Positions 1-6,047 of a DNA stretch of 7,954 nt are shown here, piece after piece. Origin of the DNA: Spirochaetales bacterium (GTDB lineage Bacteria > Spirochaetota > Spirochaetia > Sphaerochaetales > Sphaerochaetaceae). The position numbers and the translations under genes are program-made. How positions within the stretch are numbered: the first letter of the stretch is position 1; each line of letters opens with the position of its first letter. The stretch lies in NCBI GenBank assembly GCA_022785155.1, contig JALFRH010000003.1:1-7954 (forward strand), read 5' to 3'. Under the pieces are notes generated by a model. It worked only from the letters and a program-made list of their open reading frames with translations. It was not told the DNA's origin and made no database searches.

Positions 1-81
1 GAAGAGGAAACGTTGGAAAAGGTCAAGATACTGCTGGAATTGGTTTTCGATAATCCGAAAATCCTGAGATATCGGGACTAA
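1..81 (+). CDS. C-terminal end of an unrecognised protein (partial)
   Basis: The frame beginning at base 1 is open for 26 codons and ends at a TAA (79-81). The encoded tail is charged and looks helical (ends LVFDNPKILRYRD), which is compatible with a real protein C-terminus. The start and most of the gene lie left of the window, so no family can be assigned. It is followed by about 160 bp without a convincing gene and then by a strong hairpin terminator at 243-280, which fits this being the last gene of its transcript. The call rests only on the open frame and the plausible composition; it could be chance. Confidence 0.5.
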   Translation, partial: EEETLEKVKILLELVFDNPKILRYRD

Positions 82-242
82 AACCGTGATTCCCGCTCAG
101 AATCAAAGGTTTTCACCAACACGGTGCAATTCAAGACTTTAAAAAGAAATATAGAACTATCTTTGAAGAGGGTAGGATAGACCATAGAACGATAGGTATC
201 ACTCTTTCCAATATATAAGTAATATGGATGGAGAATAATAAA

Positions 243-280
243 GGCGGAGTGTCAAAACAAGTCCTCCGCCCTTTTTTTTT
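243..280. terminator. Intrinsic terminator, probably bidirectional, between convergent genes
   Basis: GGCGGAG (243-249) and CTCCGCC (264-270) form a perfect 7-bp GC-rich stem around a 14-nt loop, followed on the plus strand by nine T residues (272-280). Read on the minus strand the same stem is followed by TTTATTATT, a weaker U-rich tract. The stem begins 29 bp beyond the stop of the minus-strand purD-like gene, so it probably ends that transcript as well as the one arriving from the left. Confidence 0.85.
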
Positions 281-298
281 GTCTATTAATGCAAATGG

Positions 299-1570
299 TC
301 AAGATTCCCAGGTAAAGAATTTATTGCCTATGTCATCTCTATACCATAAAGCATCCAGCTTTCTTCTTTGTATCAAAGTATAGGCTTTCTCGTTTGCATC
401 CTGGAGGTTTTCTCCTCTACCTACCACAGTAATGTTACGGCCACCATCTGTGAAATATCTTCCGTCGCTGGTCTTCTTTACAGCACCTACAAATACAAGA
501 GGCTTGGAATTGATGTCCATAAGATAAGAGTAATCGATACCCTTGATTTCCCTTCCTGTTTCAGGCTGCATAGGGTAGCCTGGAGCTGCAAGTACAACAG
601 CAACCGTACACTCGTTTGATGTACGGAGATTAACACTTGAAATGGTATCTTTTTCCATGGCTCTTAGTATTTCCAGAATATCTGTTTCGATGATTGGAAC
701 CATTGCCTGTGTAGCAGGATCGTTGAGCCTTACATGGTAGTCCACCAATACAGGTCCTGATTCGCTTAATATTATTGAGAGTGTCAAAGTACCTTTATAT
801 GCAATGTCTTCTTCTTTCATTCCCTTAAGAGTAGGAATGATTATTCTCTCTTCTATCTGACTCTTGATCTCCTCTTTCAAAGGAATAGGCGCAATGGCTC
901 CCATTCCTCCTGTAGGGGTTCCCTCAGAGTGGGATACATTTGTGTATTCACTGGCCAAAGGAAGGAGAAGATATCCGTTCTTATCCAAGAAGAGAGTTGC
1001 TGTAACGTGTATGCCGGGGACATAGTCTTCAAGAAGGACAGGACCTCTGGAGAAAAGGATTCTCGCATATGAAAGGATCGCACTCTTATCCGAGGAAGAC
1101 AACACGACACGGGAAGGTGTCATTGAGTTGGATTTGATTGTAAAGCGTTTGTTTTCTTCGCTGTTATCCAAGTATTTTTTCAAGCTATCCATGTCTGAGC
1201 ATAGATAGTTGCAGGGTGTAGGGATGCCATGACGCTCAGTAAAGGCTCTGGCGTAGGCCTTGTCATCCTCAAGCCTTTGGGCTTCTTTTGTAGCTCCGAA
1301 GCAAAGGACACCTCTTTCAGCCAGATACTCCCTTACGCCAGCAAGAAGCGGGGCTTCTGTACCGATGAACACAGCATCTATATTATGCTCCTTTACAGCC
1401 CTGTATACAGCCTCGCAGTCGGAGTTGTCTGTATCTGGTAGATTGATTGCGATATCTGCAGTTCCAGGATTACCTGGAGCCATGTAGAGTTCCGAAATGT
1501 ATGCACTGCGGCTTAGCCACCACGCCAAAGCATGGTCTTTGGCACCTGAACCAAGTACAAGAATCCTCAC
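299..1570 (-). CDS. purD: Divergent phosphoribosylamine-glycine ligase (GAR synthetase, PurD-like ATP-grasp protein)
   Basis: A 423-residue protein of normal PurD length. PurD joins glycine to 5-phosphoribosylamine with ATP in cytosolic purine synthesis. Landmarks in family order: N-terminal MRILVLGSGAKDHALAW (1-17; usually GxGGREHALAW), APGNPGTA (31-38), IGTEAPL (69-75; usually VGPEAPL), LEDDKAYARAF (100-110), GTPTGGMGAIAP (217-228), RLNDPATQ (281-288) and a C-terminal PurD_C-like part with VVLAAPGYP (325-333), TDGGR (374-378) and YRDDIG (410-415). Several signature residues are changed. The ATP-loop consensus KADGLAAGKGV reads KSNSMTPSRVV (146-156), and the metal-ligand motif EFNxRFGDPE reads DYHVRLNDPA (277-286). 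The start is GTG (1570-1568), preceded by an AGAGGT-like ribosome site at 1577-1582. No other purine gene is visible. It may be a fast-evolving PurD, a paralogue with another substrate, or an inactive protein; homology is clear, activity is not. Confidence 0.88.
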   Translation of the reverse strand: MRILVLGSGAKDHALAWWLSRSAYISELYMAPGNPGTADIAINLPDTDNSDCEAVYRAVKEHNIDAVFIGTEAPLLAGVREYLAERGVLCFGATKEAQRLEDDKAYARAFTERHGIPTPCNYLCSDMDSLKKYLDNSEENKRFTIKSNSMTPSRVVLSSSDKSAILSYARILFSRGPVLLEDYVPGIHVTATLFLDKNGYLLLPLASEYTNVSHSEGTPTGGMGAIAPIPLKEEIKSQIEERIIIPTLKGMKEEDIAYKGTLTLSIILSESGPVLVDYHVRLNDPATQAMVPIIETDILEILRAMEKDTISSVNLRTSNECTVAVVLAAPGYPMQPETGREIKGIDYSYLMDINSKPLVFVGAVKKTSDGRYFTDGGRNITVVGRGENLQDANEKAYTLIQRRKLDALWYRDDIGNKFFTWES

Positions 1571-1588
1571 TTTTTTACCTCTATGTAT

Positions 1589-1618
1589 ATTCTACAACAC
1601 CGACATAGCAAAAAGCAA
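1589..1618 (-). promoter_or_regulatory. Candidate sigma-70-type promoter of the purD-like gene
   Basis: On the minus strand TTGCTT (1618-1613) is separated by 18 nt from TAGAAT (1594-1589), about 19 bp before the GTG start. The -10 box matches TATAAT at five of six positions; the -35 keeps TTG. The implied leader is very short, so this is a plausible but unproven promoter. Confidence 0.35.
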
Positions 1619-1742
1619 AAGGAAAAGAAAAGATGTCATGTATTAATGTGTATTCCTCATTTTTCCTGGTTTTCAGGATGGTGTTGTGAAGTAATTAAAG
1701 CTGTAATTTACAAACAACTAAAACCGCAGGGAAAGAAACAAA

Positions 1743-1766
1743 TATAGATTGCTTTAAAAATCTATA
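1743..1766. repeat. Perfect inverted repeat upstream of the transporter locus
   Basis: TATAGATT (1743-1750) and AATCTATA (1759-1766) are exact reverse complements with an 8-nt spacer (GCTTTAAA). The arms are AT-rich and no T-run follows, so a terminator is unlikely. An operator about 100 bp before the first transporter-locus gene is possible, but so is chance in AT-rich DNA. Confidence 0.4.
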
Positions 1767-1866
1767 AGAGCAAAACAGTTGCTGTGTTGAAAAAGTCAAA
1801 TGTTTTGTTGTATCGTTATAAAGATTTCTGTATGTCTTCAGGACAGAAGAAAGGTTGGGGGTTTGA

Positions 1867-2430
1867 TTGGTTTCAAGGAAATATGCATCCGATTATCGCC
1901 TGGAAAATATAGAGGGTAAAAACGGCAAAATCGTTACAAAACCTGTTTATAGAGGTGATTTGTTTGGATTTTTGAAGCCAACGGAGGAAATAAAAAGGCT
2001 CAAAACCATATTTATTGCCACTACCGTCATGGAGTGGTGTCTCTATTTCCTCTCTCTCCTTTTGAATACCAGGGCTGGAAGAACGATGTATGTTTCTCTT
2101 CCTTTTCTGGCCGTCGCCTTTCCTCTCTTAGGGCAGTCGGATGGTGTTTGGACGTTTGTTTCTACAAAAAGCGATGCCACCAGAATGATAAAGGATAAGA
2201 TAACCGAGAAGTTGATATCTTGGATATTTGCAGTTCTTTTCTTTTCTTTCTGTTCTATAATAGGTCATATCGTGTTTTGGATCAGAAACGGAGAGACGGT
2301 GATTGATGCCGTATTTCTTGTCCTTACAGTGCTGTTGCTCTTTTTGTCTTGGAATCTTTTTGTAAAAAGAAAAGATTTGGAGATGAAGAAAACAGGAACG
2401 ACCGTTCTTCCCGAGAAGGAAGATCAATAA
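1867..2430 (+). CDS. Small uncharacterised membrane protein, about four TM segments
   Basis: A 187-residue protein of unknown function. A basic N-terminal segment contains GKIVTKPVYRGDLF (20-33) and then an amphipathic stretch (EEIKRLK, 40-46). Hydrophobic segments lie near 47-66, 74-90, 117-138 and 145-165, and the tail is charged (KRKDLEMKK). The NTRAGRTMYVSLPFLAVAFPLL part (67-88) resembles, from memory, a family of small membrane proteins of gut Firmicutes and spirochaetes with an N(P)xSRxxYVxLPY motif; this is not a verified match. The start must be TTG at 1867: an in-frame TGA sits directly before it (1864-1866), and the next in-frame ATG (Met55) would remove the first helix. The ribosome site is weak (GGGGG at 1857-1861). 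The gene ends 51 bp before the binding-protein start with no terminator between, so co-transcription and a role linked to the transporter are inferred. Confidence 0.72.
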   Translation: MVSRKYASDYRLENIEGKNGKIVTKPVYRGDLFGFLKPTEEIKRLKTIFIATTVMEWCLYFLSLLLNTRAGRTMYVSLPFLAVAFPLLGQSDGVWTFVSTKSDATRMIKDKITEKLISWIFAVLFFSFCSIIGHIVFWIRNGETVIDAVFLVLTVLLLFLSWNLFVKRKDLEMKKTGTTVLPEKEDQ

Positions 2431-2437
2431 GCAAATA

Positions 2438-2454
2438 AGTGTACGTTGTGCACT
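2438..2454 (+). promoter_or_regulatory. Short hairpin in the leader of the binding-protein gene
   Basis: AGTGTAC (2438-2444) can pair with GTGCACT (2448-2454) in a 7-bp stem with one G-U pair and a GTT loop. It lies 12 nt before the AGGAGG ribosome site (2467-2472) and has no T-run. It could protect or mark a processed 5' end of the binding-protein mRNA, or act as a DNA operator; no function is shown. Confidence 0.3.
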
Positions 2455-2481
2455 CATAATACCTCTAGGAGGAAACTAGGA

Positions 2482-3336
2482 ATGAAAAAATCTCTTGCAA
2501 TCGTTCTTATGGTTCTCTGCGTTTTCTCAGTATTCGCTCAGGGCCAGACAGAAACTGCACCAGCAACAACAGCTCCAGTTGAGACTACAACTGCTCCAGT
2601 TGTAGAGAAGGCAGCTCCAAAGAAGATGGTTTATGCAACATCTTCTTTCGGCATGAAATTCTCTCCATTCTTCGCAGCTACAGCATATGACCAGGAAGTC
2701 GTAGACTTCACACAGGGCGGTCTCCTTGCTGCTGACCGTGGTGGTGCTATCATCTATGATGGAATCAATGGTGAGACTCACAGCTACAATGGAACAGACT
2801 ATTTCTATCAGGGAATGGGATCTGTTGAAGTTGTTCAGAATGCTGATGGAACCGTTGATTACAAGCTCACAATGAGAGACGATATCAAGTTCTCTGATGG
2901 CACACCTGCAACAATCGACGATGTCATCTTCGGTATCTATGTTCTCGCAGATCCTACATATGATGGATCTTCAACTCTCTATGCTCAGCCAATCATCGGT
3001 ATGTCCGAGTATTACAACTCCATGAAGTCTGCCGACTCCATGATCTATGCTGCAGGCAAAGACAACACAGACTTCTCCAAGTGGACAAAGGAAACTCAGG
3101 ATCAGTTCTGGGCTGACCTCGACAAAGCTGGCGAGGCATTTGCTCAGGAAATTGTCGACTATGTCGTAGCAAACTATGCTCCTTCCTACTACTCAACGGT
3201 TGCAGATTCCCTCGATGCCCTCATGGCTTCTCCTGAACTCCAGGTTAAGCTTGGTATGTCTCTCTGGGGATATGATTCATACTGGAAGGAAGGCGCTACA
3301 GCAGCTGACTACTGGGCAGGAATCGTCGACGCTTAA
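2482..3336 (+). CDS. Oligopeptide-type ABC transporter substrate-binding protein, N-terminal portion
   Basis: This portion has 284 residues. Residues 1-19 form a Sec signal peptide (MKKS, hydrophobic core, then SVFA before QGQTE); no convincing lipobox is present although Cys13 lies in the core. A Thr/Ala/Pro linker follows (about 22-46), with a near-duplicated TAPVE/TAPVV unit. The family-5 start runs from about 48 (KKMVYATSSF), with a NADGTVDYKLTMRDDIKFSDG-like block at 120-140 and DDVIFGIYVLADPTYDG at 146-162. Residues around 180-284 belong to a charged, helical insertion that I recall in the longer Firmicutes/spirochaete members. Translation stops in the middle of that insertion, so the product alone lacks most of lobe II and could not form a ligand-binding cleft. 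It would be exported and probably degraded unless the remainder is supplied. Confidence 0.8.
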   Translation: MKKSLAIVLMVLCVFSVFAQGQTETAPATTAPVETTTAPVVEKAAPKKMVYATSSFGMKFSPFFAATAYDQEVVDFTQGGLLAADRGGAIIYDGINGETHSYNGTDYFYQGMGSVEVVQNADGTVDYKLTMRDDIKFSDGTPATIDDVIFGIYVLADPTYDGSSTLYAQPIIGMSEYYNSMKSADSMIYAAGKDNTDFSKWTKETQDQFWADLDKAGEAFAQEIVDYVVANYAPSYYSTVADSLDALMASPELQVKLGMSLWGYDSYWKEGATAADYWAGIVDA

Positions 3337-3351
3337 GGTGGAGACATCTTG
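3334..3351 (+). other. In-frame TAA followed by Shine-Dalgarno-like sequence and TTG
   Basis: Codon 285 of the binding-protein gene is TAA (3334-3336). It is overlapped and followed by AAGGTGGAG (3335-3343), one base from the consensus AAGGAGGAG, then a five-base gap and TTG (3349-3351) in the original frame. Upstream residues are YWAGIVDA and downstream GGDIL. A Tyr codon (TAT or TAC) one base away is my guess for the ancestral residue, based on remembered homologues with an AYG-type sequence here. Confidence 0.8.
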
Positions 3352-4821
3352 ACAGCTAGTGATGCTGAGAATGCAGGTATGACAATCTTCCAGCATCTTG
3401 CTAATATTACAGACAACGCTTACTCTTACGGTATCTCTGCCGGTGAAGATGTCAAGTCTATCGCAGGTATCGAGAAGACAGGCAAGTACAGCCTCACAGT
3501 CCACATGTCTGAGTTTGATGCTACATCAATCTACAACATGTCCTTTACAATCGTTCCACTCCACTACTATGGCGATCCAGCTCTCTTCAACGGCGTCGAC
3601 TCCTTCGGTTTCGTAAAGGGTGACCTCTCTGGTGTAAGAGCTAAGACAACTCAGCCTCTCGGATGTGGACCATATGTATTCGAAAGCTACAACAACGGTG
3701 TCGTAACACTCAAGGCAAACGAGTATTACTACACAGGTAAGCCAGTCATCGATACAATCCTCTTCCAGGAAGCTACAGATTCCGACTATGTACCTGGCAT
3801 CATCGCAGGCACATTCGATATCGCAGCTCCAAGTATCTCTGATGCAACACTTCTTGCCATCAAGGATGCAAACAGCAACAAAGACCTTGTGGGCGACACA
3901 CTCACAACATACCTCGTCGACTACAGAGGATATGGTTATATCGGTATCAACGCTAACCTCGTAAACGTTGGCGGCGATCCAGCAAGTGAAGCTTCAAAGA
4001 ACCTCAGAAAGGGTATCATGACTGTCCTCTCTGTCTACAGAGAAACAGTTATCAACTCTTACTATGGCGACAGAGCTTCCGTCATCCAGTACCCAATCTC
4101 CAACACATCTTGGGCTGCTCCTCAGCCAACAGATGTCGGTTACCAGATTGCTTACTCCAGAGATGTCAACGGCAACCCAATCTACAATGCAAGCATGAAC
4201 GACGAGCAGAAGTATGAAGCAGCTCTCCAGGCTGCAGTAGGCTTCTTCCAGGCTGCTGGTTATACATGGGATGGATCTAAGTTCACAGCTGCTCCAGAAG
4301 GAGCTAAGATGGTTTACGAGTTCCTCGTTCCAGGTTCTGGTGAGCAGGATCACCCAGCTTATGGTATCGCAGTTGGTGCTTCTGAAGCTCTTGAGAAGAT
4401 CGGTATCACACTCATGGTCAACGACTGTACTTCTACAACATGGAACAATGCTCTTGAAGCTAACACAGCAGAACTCTGGTGTGCTGCTTGGCAGAGCACA
4501 GTCGACCCAGATATGTACCAGGTCTACCACTCAACAAACGCTGATGGTAAGGGAACTAACTCTAACCACTATCAGGTAAAGGATGCTGATCTTGATGCTC
4601 TCATCATCGCTGGACGTGGTTCTTCTGATACAGACTTCAGAAAGGCTACATACAAGAAGGCTATGGAAATCATCATGGATTGGGGCGTAGAGCTTCCTAC
4701 ATATCAGAGAAAAGACTGCTACGTAACATCCTCAAAGAGAATCGACAACAGCACAATGCCTAAAGATATGACTCCATATTGGGGATGGGCAGCTGAAATC
4801 GATACACTTGATGTTCTCTAA
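3349..4821 (+). CDS. Oligopeptide-type ABC transporter substrate-binding protein, C-terminal portion
   Basis: This portion has 490 codons from TTG at 3349, in the same frame as the N-terminal portion. It carries the rest of the SBP_bac_5 fold: KTGKYSLTVHMSE, then a FVKGDLSGVRAKTTQPLGCG block followed by PYVFE, the usual LRKGIMTVLSVYRE segment of the hinge region, a FFQAAGYTWDGSKF segment, WCAAWQSTVDPDMYQVYHS near the end of lobe II, and a terminal VELPTYQRKDCYV strand. There are no frameshifts or further stops. It has no signal peptide of its own, so if made by restart it would stay in the cytoplasm. AAGGTGGAG (3335-3343) lies five bases before the TTG, so restart is physically possible. More probably this is simply the downstream part of one gene. 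It is followed 22 bp later by a terminator. Confidence 0.78.
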   Translation: MTASDAENAGMTIFQHLANITDNAYSYGISAGEDVKSIAGIEKTGKYSLTVHMSEFDATSIYNMSFTIVPLHYYGDPALFNGVDSFGFVKGDLSGVRAKTTQPLGCGPYVFESYNNGVVTLKANEYYYTGKPVIDTILFQEATDSDYVPGIIAGTFDIAAPSISDATLLAIKDANSNKDLVGDTLTTYLVDYRGYGYIGINANLVNVGGDPASEASKNLRKGIMTVLSVYRETVINSYYGDRASVIQYPISNTSWAAPQPTDVGYQIAYSRDVNGNPIYNASMNDEQKYEAALQAAVGFFQAAGYTWDGSKFTAAPEGAKMVYEFLVPGSGEQDHPAYGIAVGASEALEKIGITLMVNDCTSTTWNNALEANTAELWCAAWQSTVDPDMYQVYHSTNADGKGTNSNHYQVKDADLDALIIAGRGSSDTDFRKATYKKAMEIIMDWGVELPTYQRKDCYVTSSKRIDNSTMPKDMTPYWGWAAEIDTLDVL

Positions 4822-4843
4822 TCATTTTGTAGTGATTGATTTG

Positions 4844-4873
4844 GGGCTTCCTTTAAAAGAGGAGGCCCTTTTT
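4844..4873 (+). terminator. Rho-independent terminator after the binding-protein gene
   Basis: GGGCTTCCTTT (4844-4854) pairs with AGAGGAGGCCC (4858-4868) in an 11-bp stem containing two G-U pairs, with an AAA loop, followed by five T (4869-4873). The stem starts 22 bp after the stop codon. It separates the binding-protein gene from the permease genes and would allow the former to be transcribed in excess. Confidence 0.88.
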
Positions 4874-4939
4874 ACGTAAATCATTGTTTTGAAATAATTT
4901 GATTGTTGTTGTTTTTTCCATATTTTAATCGTATTTCGT

Positions 4940-4968
4940 TTGACCACATATTAAATATAAGTTAGTCT
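4940..4968 (+). promoter_or_regulatory. Candidate promoter of the permease operon
   Basis: TTGACC (4940-4945) is followed after 17 bp by TAGTCT (4963-4968). The -35 box matches TTGACA at five positions; the -10 keeps only TA---T. It lies after a terminator and about 75 bp before the oppB-type start, which is where a promoter is needed, and just before a palindrome at 4985-4999. Confidence 0.4.
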
Positions 4969-4984
4969 AAGGTGTACGCCTCTC

Positions 4985-4999
4985 GACCCATTATGGGTC
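4985..4999. promoter_or_regulatory. Perfect palindrome, possible operator or leader hairpin
   Basis: GACCCAT-T-ATGGGTC is a perfect inverted repeat with 7-bp arms around one base. If transcription starts about 7 bp after the candidate -10 box, it falls roughly at +10 to +24, a usual place for a repressor site. In RNA it could fold as a 5-bp stem with an ATTAT loop, extended by CTC/GAG pairing across a 2-nt bulge. No known operator consensus is recognised. Confidence 0.45.
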
Positions 5000-5044
5000 A
5001 TGAGTGTTTTTGTGCAAAAAATAGGAGACAGGAGGACAAACGAG

Positions 5045-6034
5045 GTGCTGAAATATACTGTGAAACGTTTATTGTACAGCGTAGTCATATTGTTTTTTGT
5101 AATGCTCATTGTCTATTCATTAATGTATAACATGCCTGGTAATTATCTTGAGACAAAGGCAAGGGAACTTGCTTCAAGACCAGGTGCCGGTAAGAGCTAT
5201 ACTGAATGGTTAAATGATTTGAATGCCCAATATGGTATGGATAAAGGAATCCTCAGGGGATACTTTATCTGGTTGAAGACGGCCTTGACGGGTAATTGGG
5301 GCGACAGCTGGACATGGACCATTCCTGTAACACTGGAGTTTCATAATACTGTTTGGTTTAGTTTCATTCTTTCTTTGATTTCTTTTGTTGTTGAAATACT
5401 TGTGGCTATTCCTCTTGGAATTATGGCTGCCAAGAAGCAATACTCCTTTGCCGACTACTTTACAACGGTATTTGCAATGATATCGATTTCTCTTCCCACG
5501 TTCTTCTTGGCTACGTTGTTGAAATATGTATTCTCAGTCAAACTCGGTTGGTTTGACCTGTCAGGTATGCAGGGAAGAGATTATGCAGAACTTTCTCAGT
5601 GGGGTAAATTCTTGGATGTTGCGAAACACTTTGTGCTTCCTGGCCTCACTCTCAGTATCCTTTCTATTGGCGGTCTTATGAGATACACAAGAACAAACAT
5701 GCTTGAAGTTCTCAACTCCGACTATATCAGAACAGCCAGAGCCAAGGGTGTCCCTGAGAAGAAAGTAATCAGTAAGCATGCATTTAGAAATACCCTTATT
5801 CCTCTTGTAACGACCTTAGGTGGTTCTCTTCCAGGACTCTTCTCCGGTGCTCTTATTACAGAGACCCTCTTCTCTATCAGAGGAATAGGTTTTGCTTCAT
5901 ATAATTCAATGGTACAGGGAGATATTCCATTTGTTATGTTCTATCTCACTTTCATCTCGATCCTGACACTTTTGGGCAACTTGATATCAGACCTTCTCTA
6001 TGCTGTCGTAGACCCAAGAGTAAGGCTTAGTTGA
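5045..6034 (+). CDS. oppB: Oligopeptide/dipeptide ABC transporter permease, OppB/DppB type
   Basis: A 329-residue inner-membrane permease (BPD_transp_1 family), one half of the translocation channel. TM1 is near 9-28, followed by the family's MPG motif (30-32) and a first extracytoplasmic loop of about 70 residues. Further helices lie at about 103-128, 137-163, 196-214, 255-275 and 297-322. The cytoplasmic EAA loop that contacts the ATPase is YIRTARAKGVPEKKVISKHA (227-246), followed by FRNTLIP. The end VVDPRVRLS is typical of OppB. Length and motifs are normal. I choose the GTG at 5045 because AGGAGG (5030-5035) lies nine bases upstream and MLKYTVKRLL is the usual OppB opening. An in-frame ATG at 5000 would put that ribosome site inside the gene. 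The OppC-type gene follows 13 bp later. The opp symbol indicates class, not proven substrate. Confidence 0.9.
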   Translation: MLKYTVKRLLYSVVILFFVMLIVYSLMYNMPGNYLETKARELASRPGAGKSYTEWLNDLNAQYGMDKGILRGYFIWLKTALTGNWGDSWTWTIPVTLEFHNTVWFSFILSLISFVVEILVAIPLGIMAAKKQYSFADYFTTVFAMISISLPTFFLATLLKYVFSVKLGWFDLSGMQGRDYAELSQWGKFLDVAKHFVLPGLTLSILSIGGLMRYTRTNMLEVLNSDYIRTARAKGVPEKKVISKHAFRNTLIPLVTTLGGSLPGLFSGALITETLFSIRGIGFASYNSMVQGDIPFVMFYLTFISILTLLGNLISDLLYAVVDPRVRLS

Positions 6035-6047
6035 GGAGGAATAGAAT

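Larger units (their letters stand above)
1571..1866. other. Divergent intergenic region, no gene seen
   Basis: This 296-bp AT-rich stretch separates the minus-strand purD-like gene from the plus-strand transporter locus and must hold both promoters. I see the minus-strand candidate promoter (1589-1618), a perfect 8-bp inverted repeat (1743-1766), and a TATAAA-like box at 1817-1822 without a well-placed -35. No RNA gene is recognisable. Confidence 0.6.
2482..4821 (+). pseudogene. Family-5 (OppA/DppA-type) substrate-binding protein gene interrupted by one in-frame TAA
   Basis: Read as a single frame this is a 779-codon gene plus stop, interrupted only by TAA at codon 285 (3334-3336). Both sides are in the same frame, share the same strong codon preference (CTC, ACA, ATC, GCT) and together make a complete SBP_bac_5 protein, so the two parts descend from one gene. 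The start ATG at 2482 has AGGAGG at 2467-2472, nine bases upstream. It may be a recent nonsense mutation, an assembly or sequencing error, or a gene now translated in two pieces. The two halves are described separately below. The symbol is left empty because ligand specificity cannot be read from the sequence. Confidence 0.75.

Noticed and set aside
80..125. Two mutually exclusive stems (AAAACC with GGTTTT; ACCGTG with CACGGT) after the first stop codon
   Set aside because: Arms are only 6 bp, one with a 31-nt loop, and there is no downstream gene to control or T-run beside them; probably chance.
90..218. 43-codon open frame after the first gene (ending RIDHRTIGITLSNI)
   Set aside because: It has no ATG, GTG or TTG start with a ribosome site, and no recognisable family. 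It could be a gene remnant but cannot be supported.
1646..1747. 33-codon ORF in the divergent intergenic region
   Set aside because: No ribosome site, odd composition and no membrane or signal pattern; too short to support.
2446..2481. TTG at 2446 as the binding-protein start
   Set aside because: It would put charged residues ahead of a textbook signal peptide. ATG at 2482 has AGGAGG nine bases upstream.
3334..3336. TAA reassigned as a sense codon or programmed readthrough
   Set aside because: TAA ends the partial gene at 79-81, the small membrane protein gene and the binding-protein gene itself, and no other gene here has an internal TAA. UAA is also a poor readthrough codon and no stimulatory structure is evident.
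3994..4530. 178-codon minus-strand ORF inside the binding-protein gene
   Set aside because: It is opposite a strongly codon-biased family-5 gene, its Cys/Ser-rich translation resembles no protein, and it lacks a ribosome site; it is a by-product of codon bias on the other strand.
5000..5044. ATG at 5000 as the oppB start
   Set aside because: It has no ribosome site of its own, adds 15 residues unlike the family, and would place the AGGAGG at 5030-5035 inside the gene; GTG at 5045 fits both spacing and homology.
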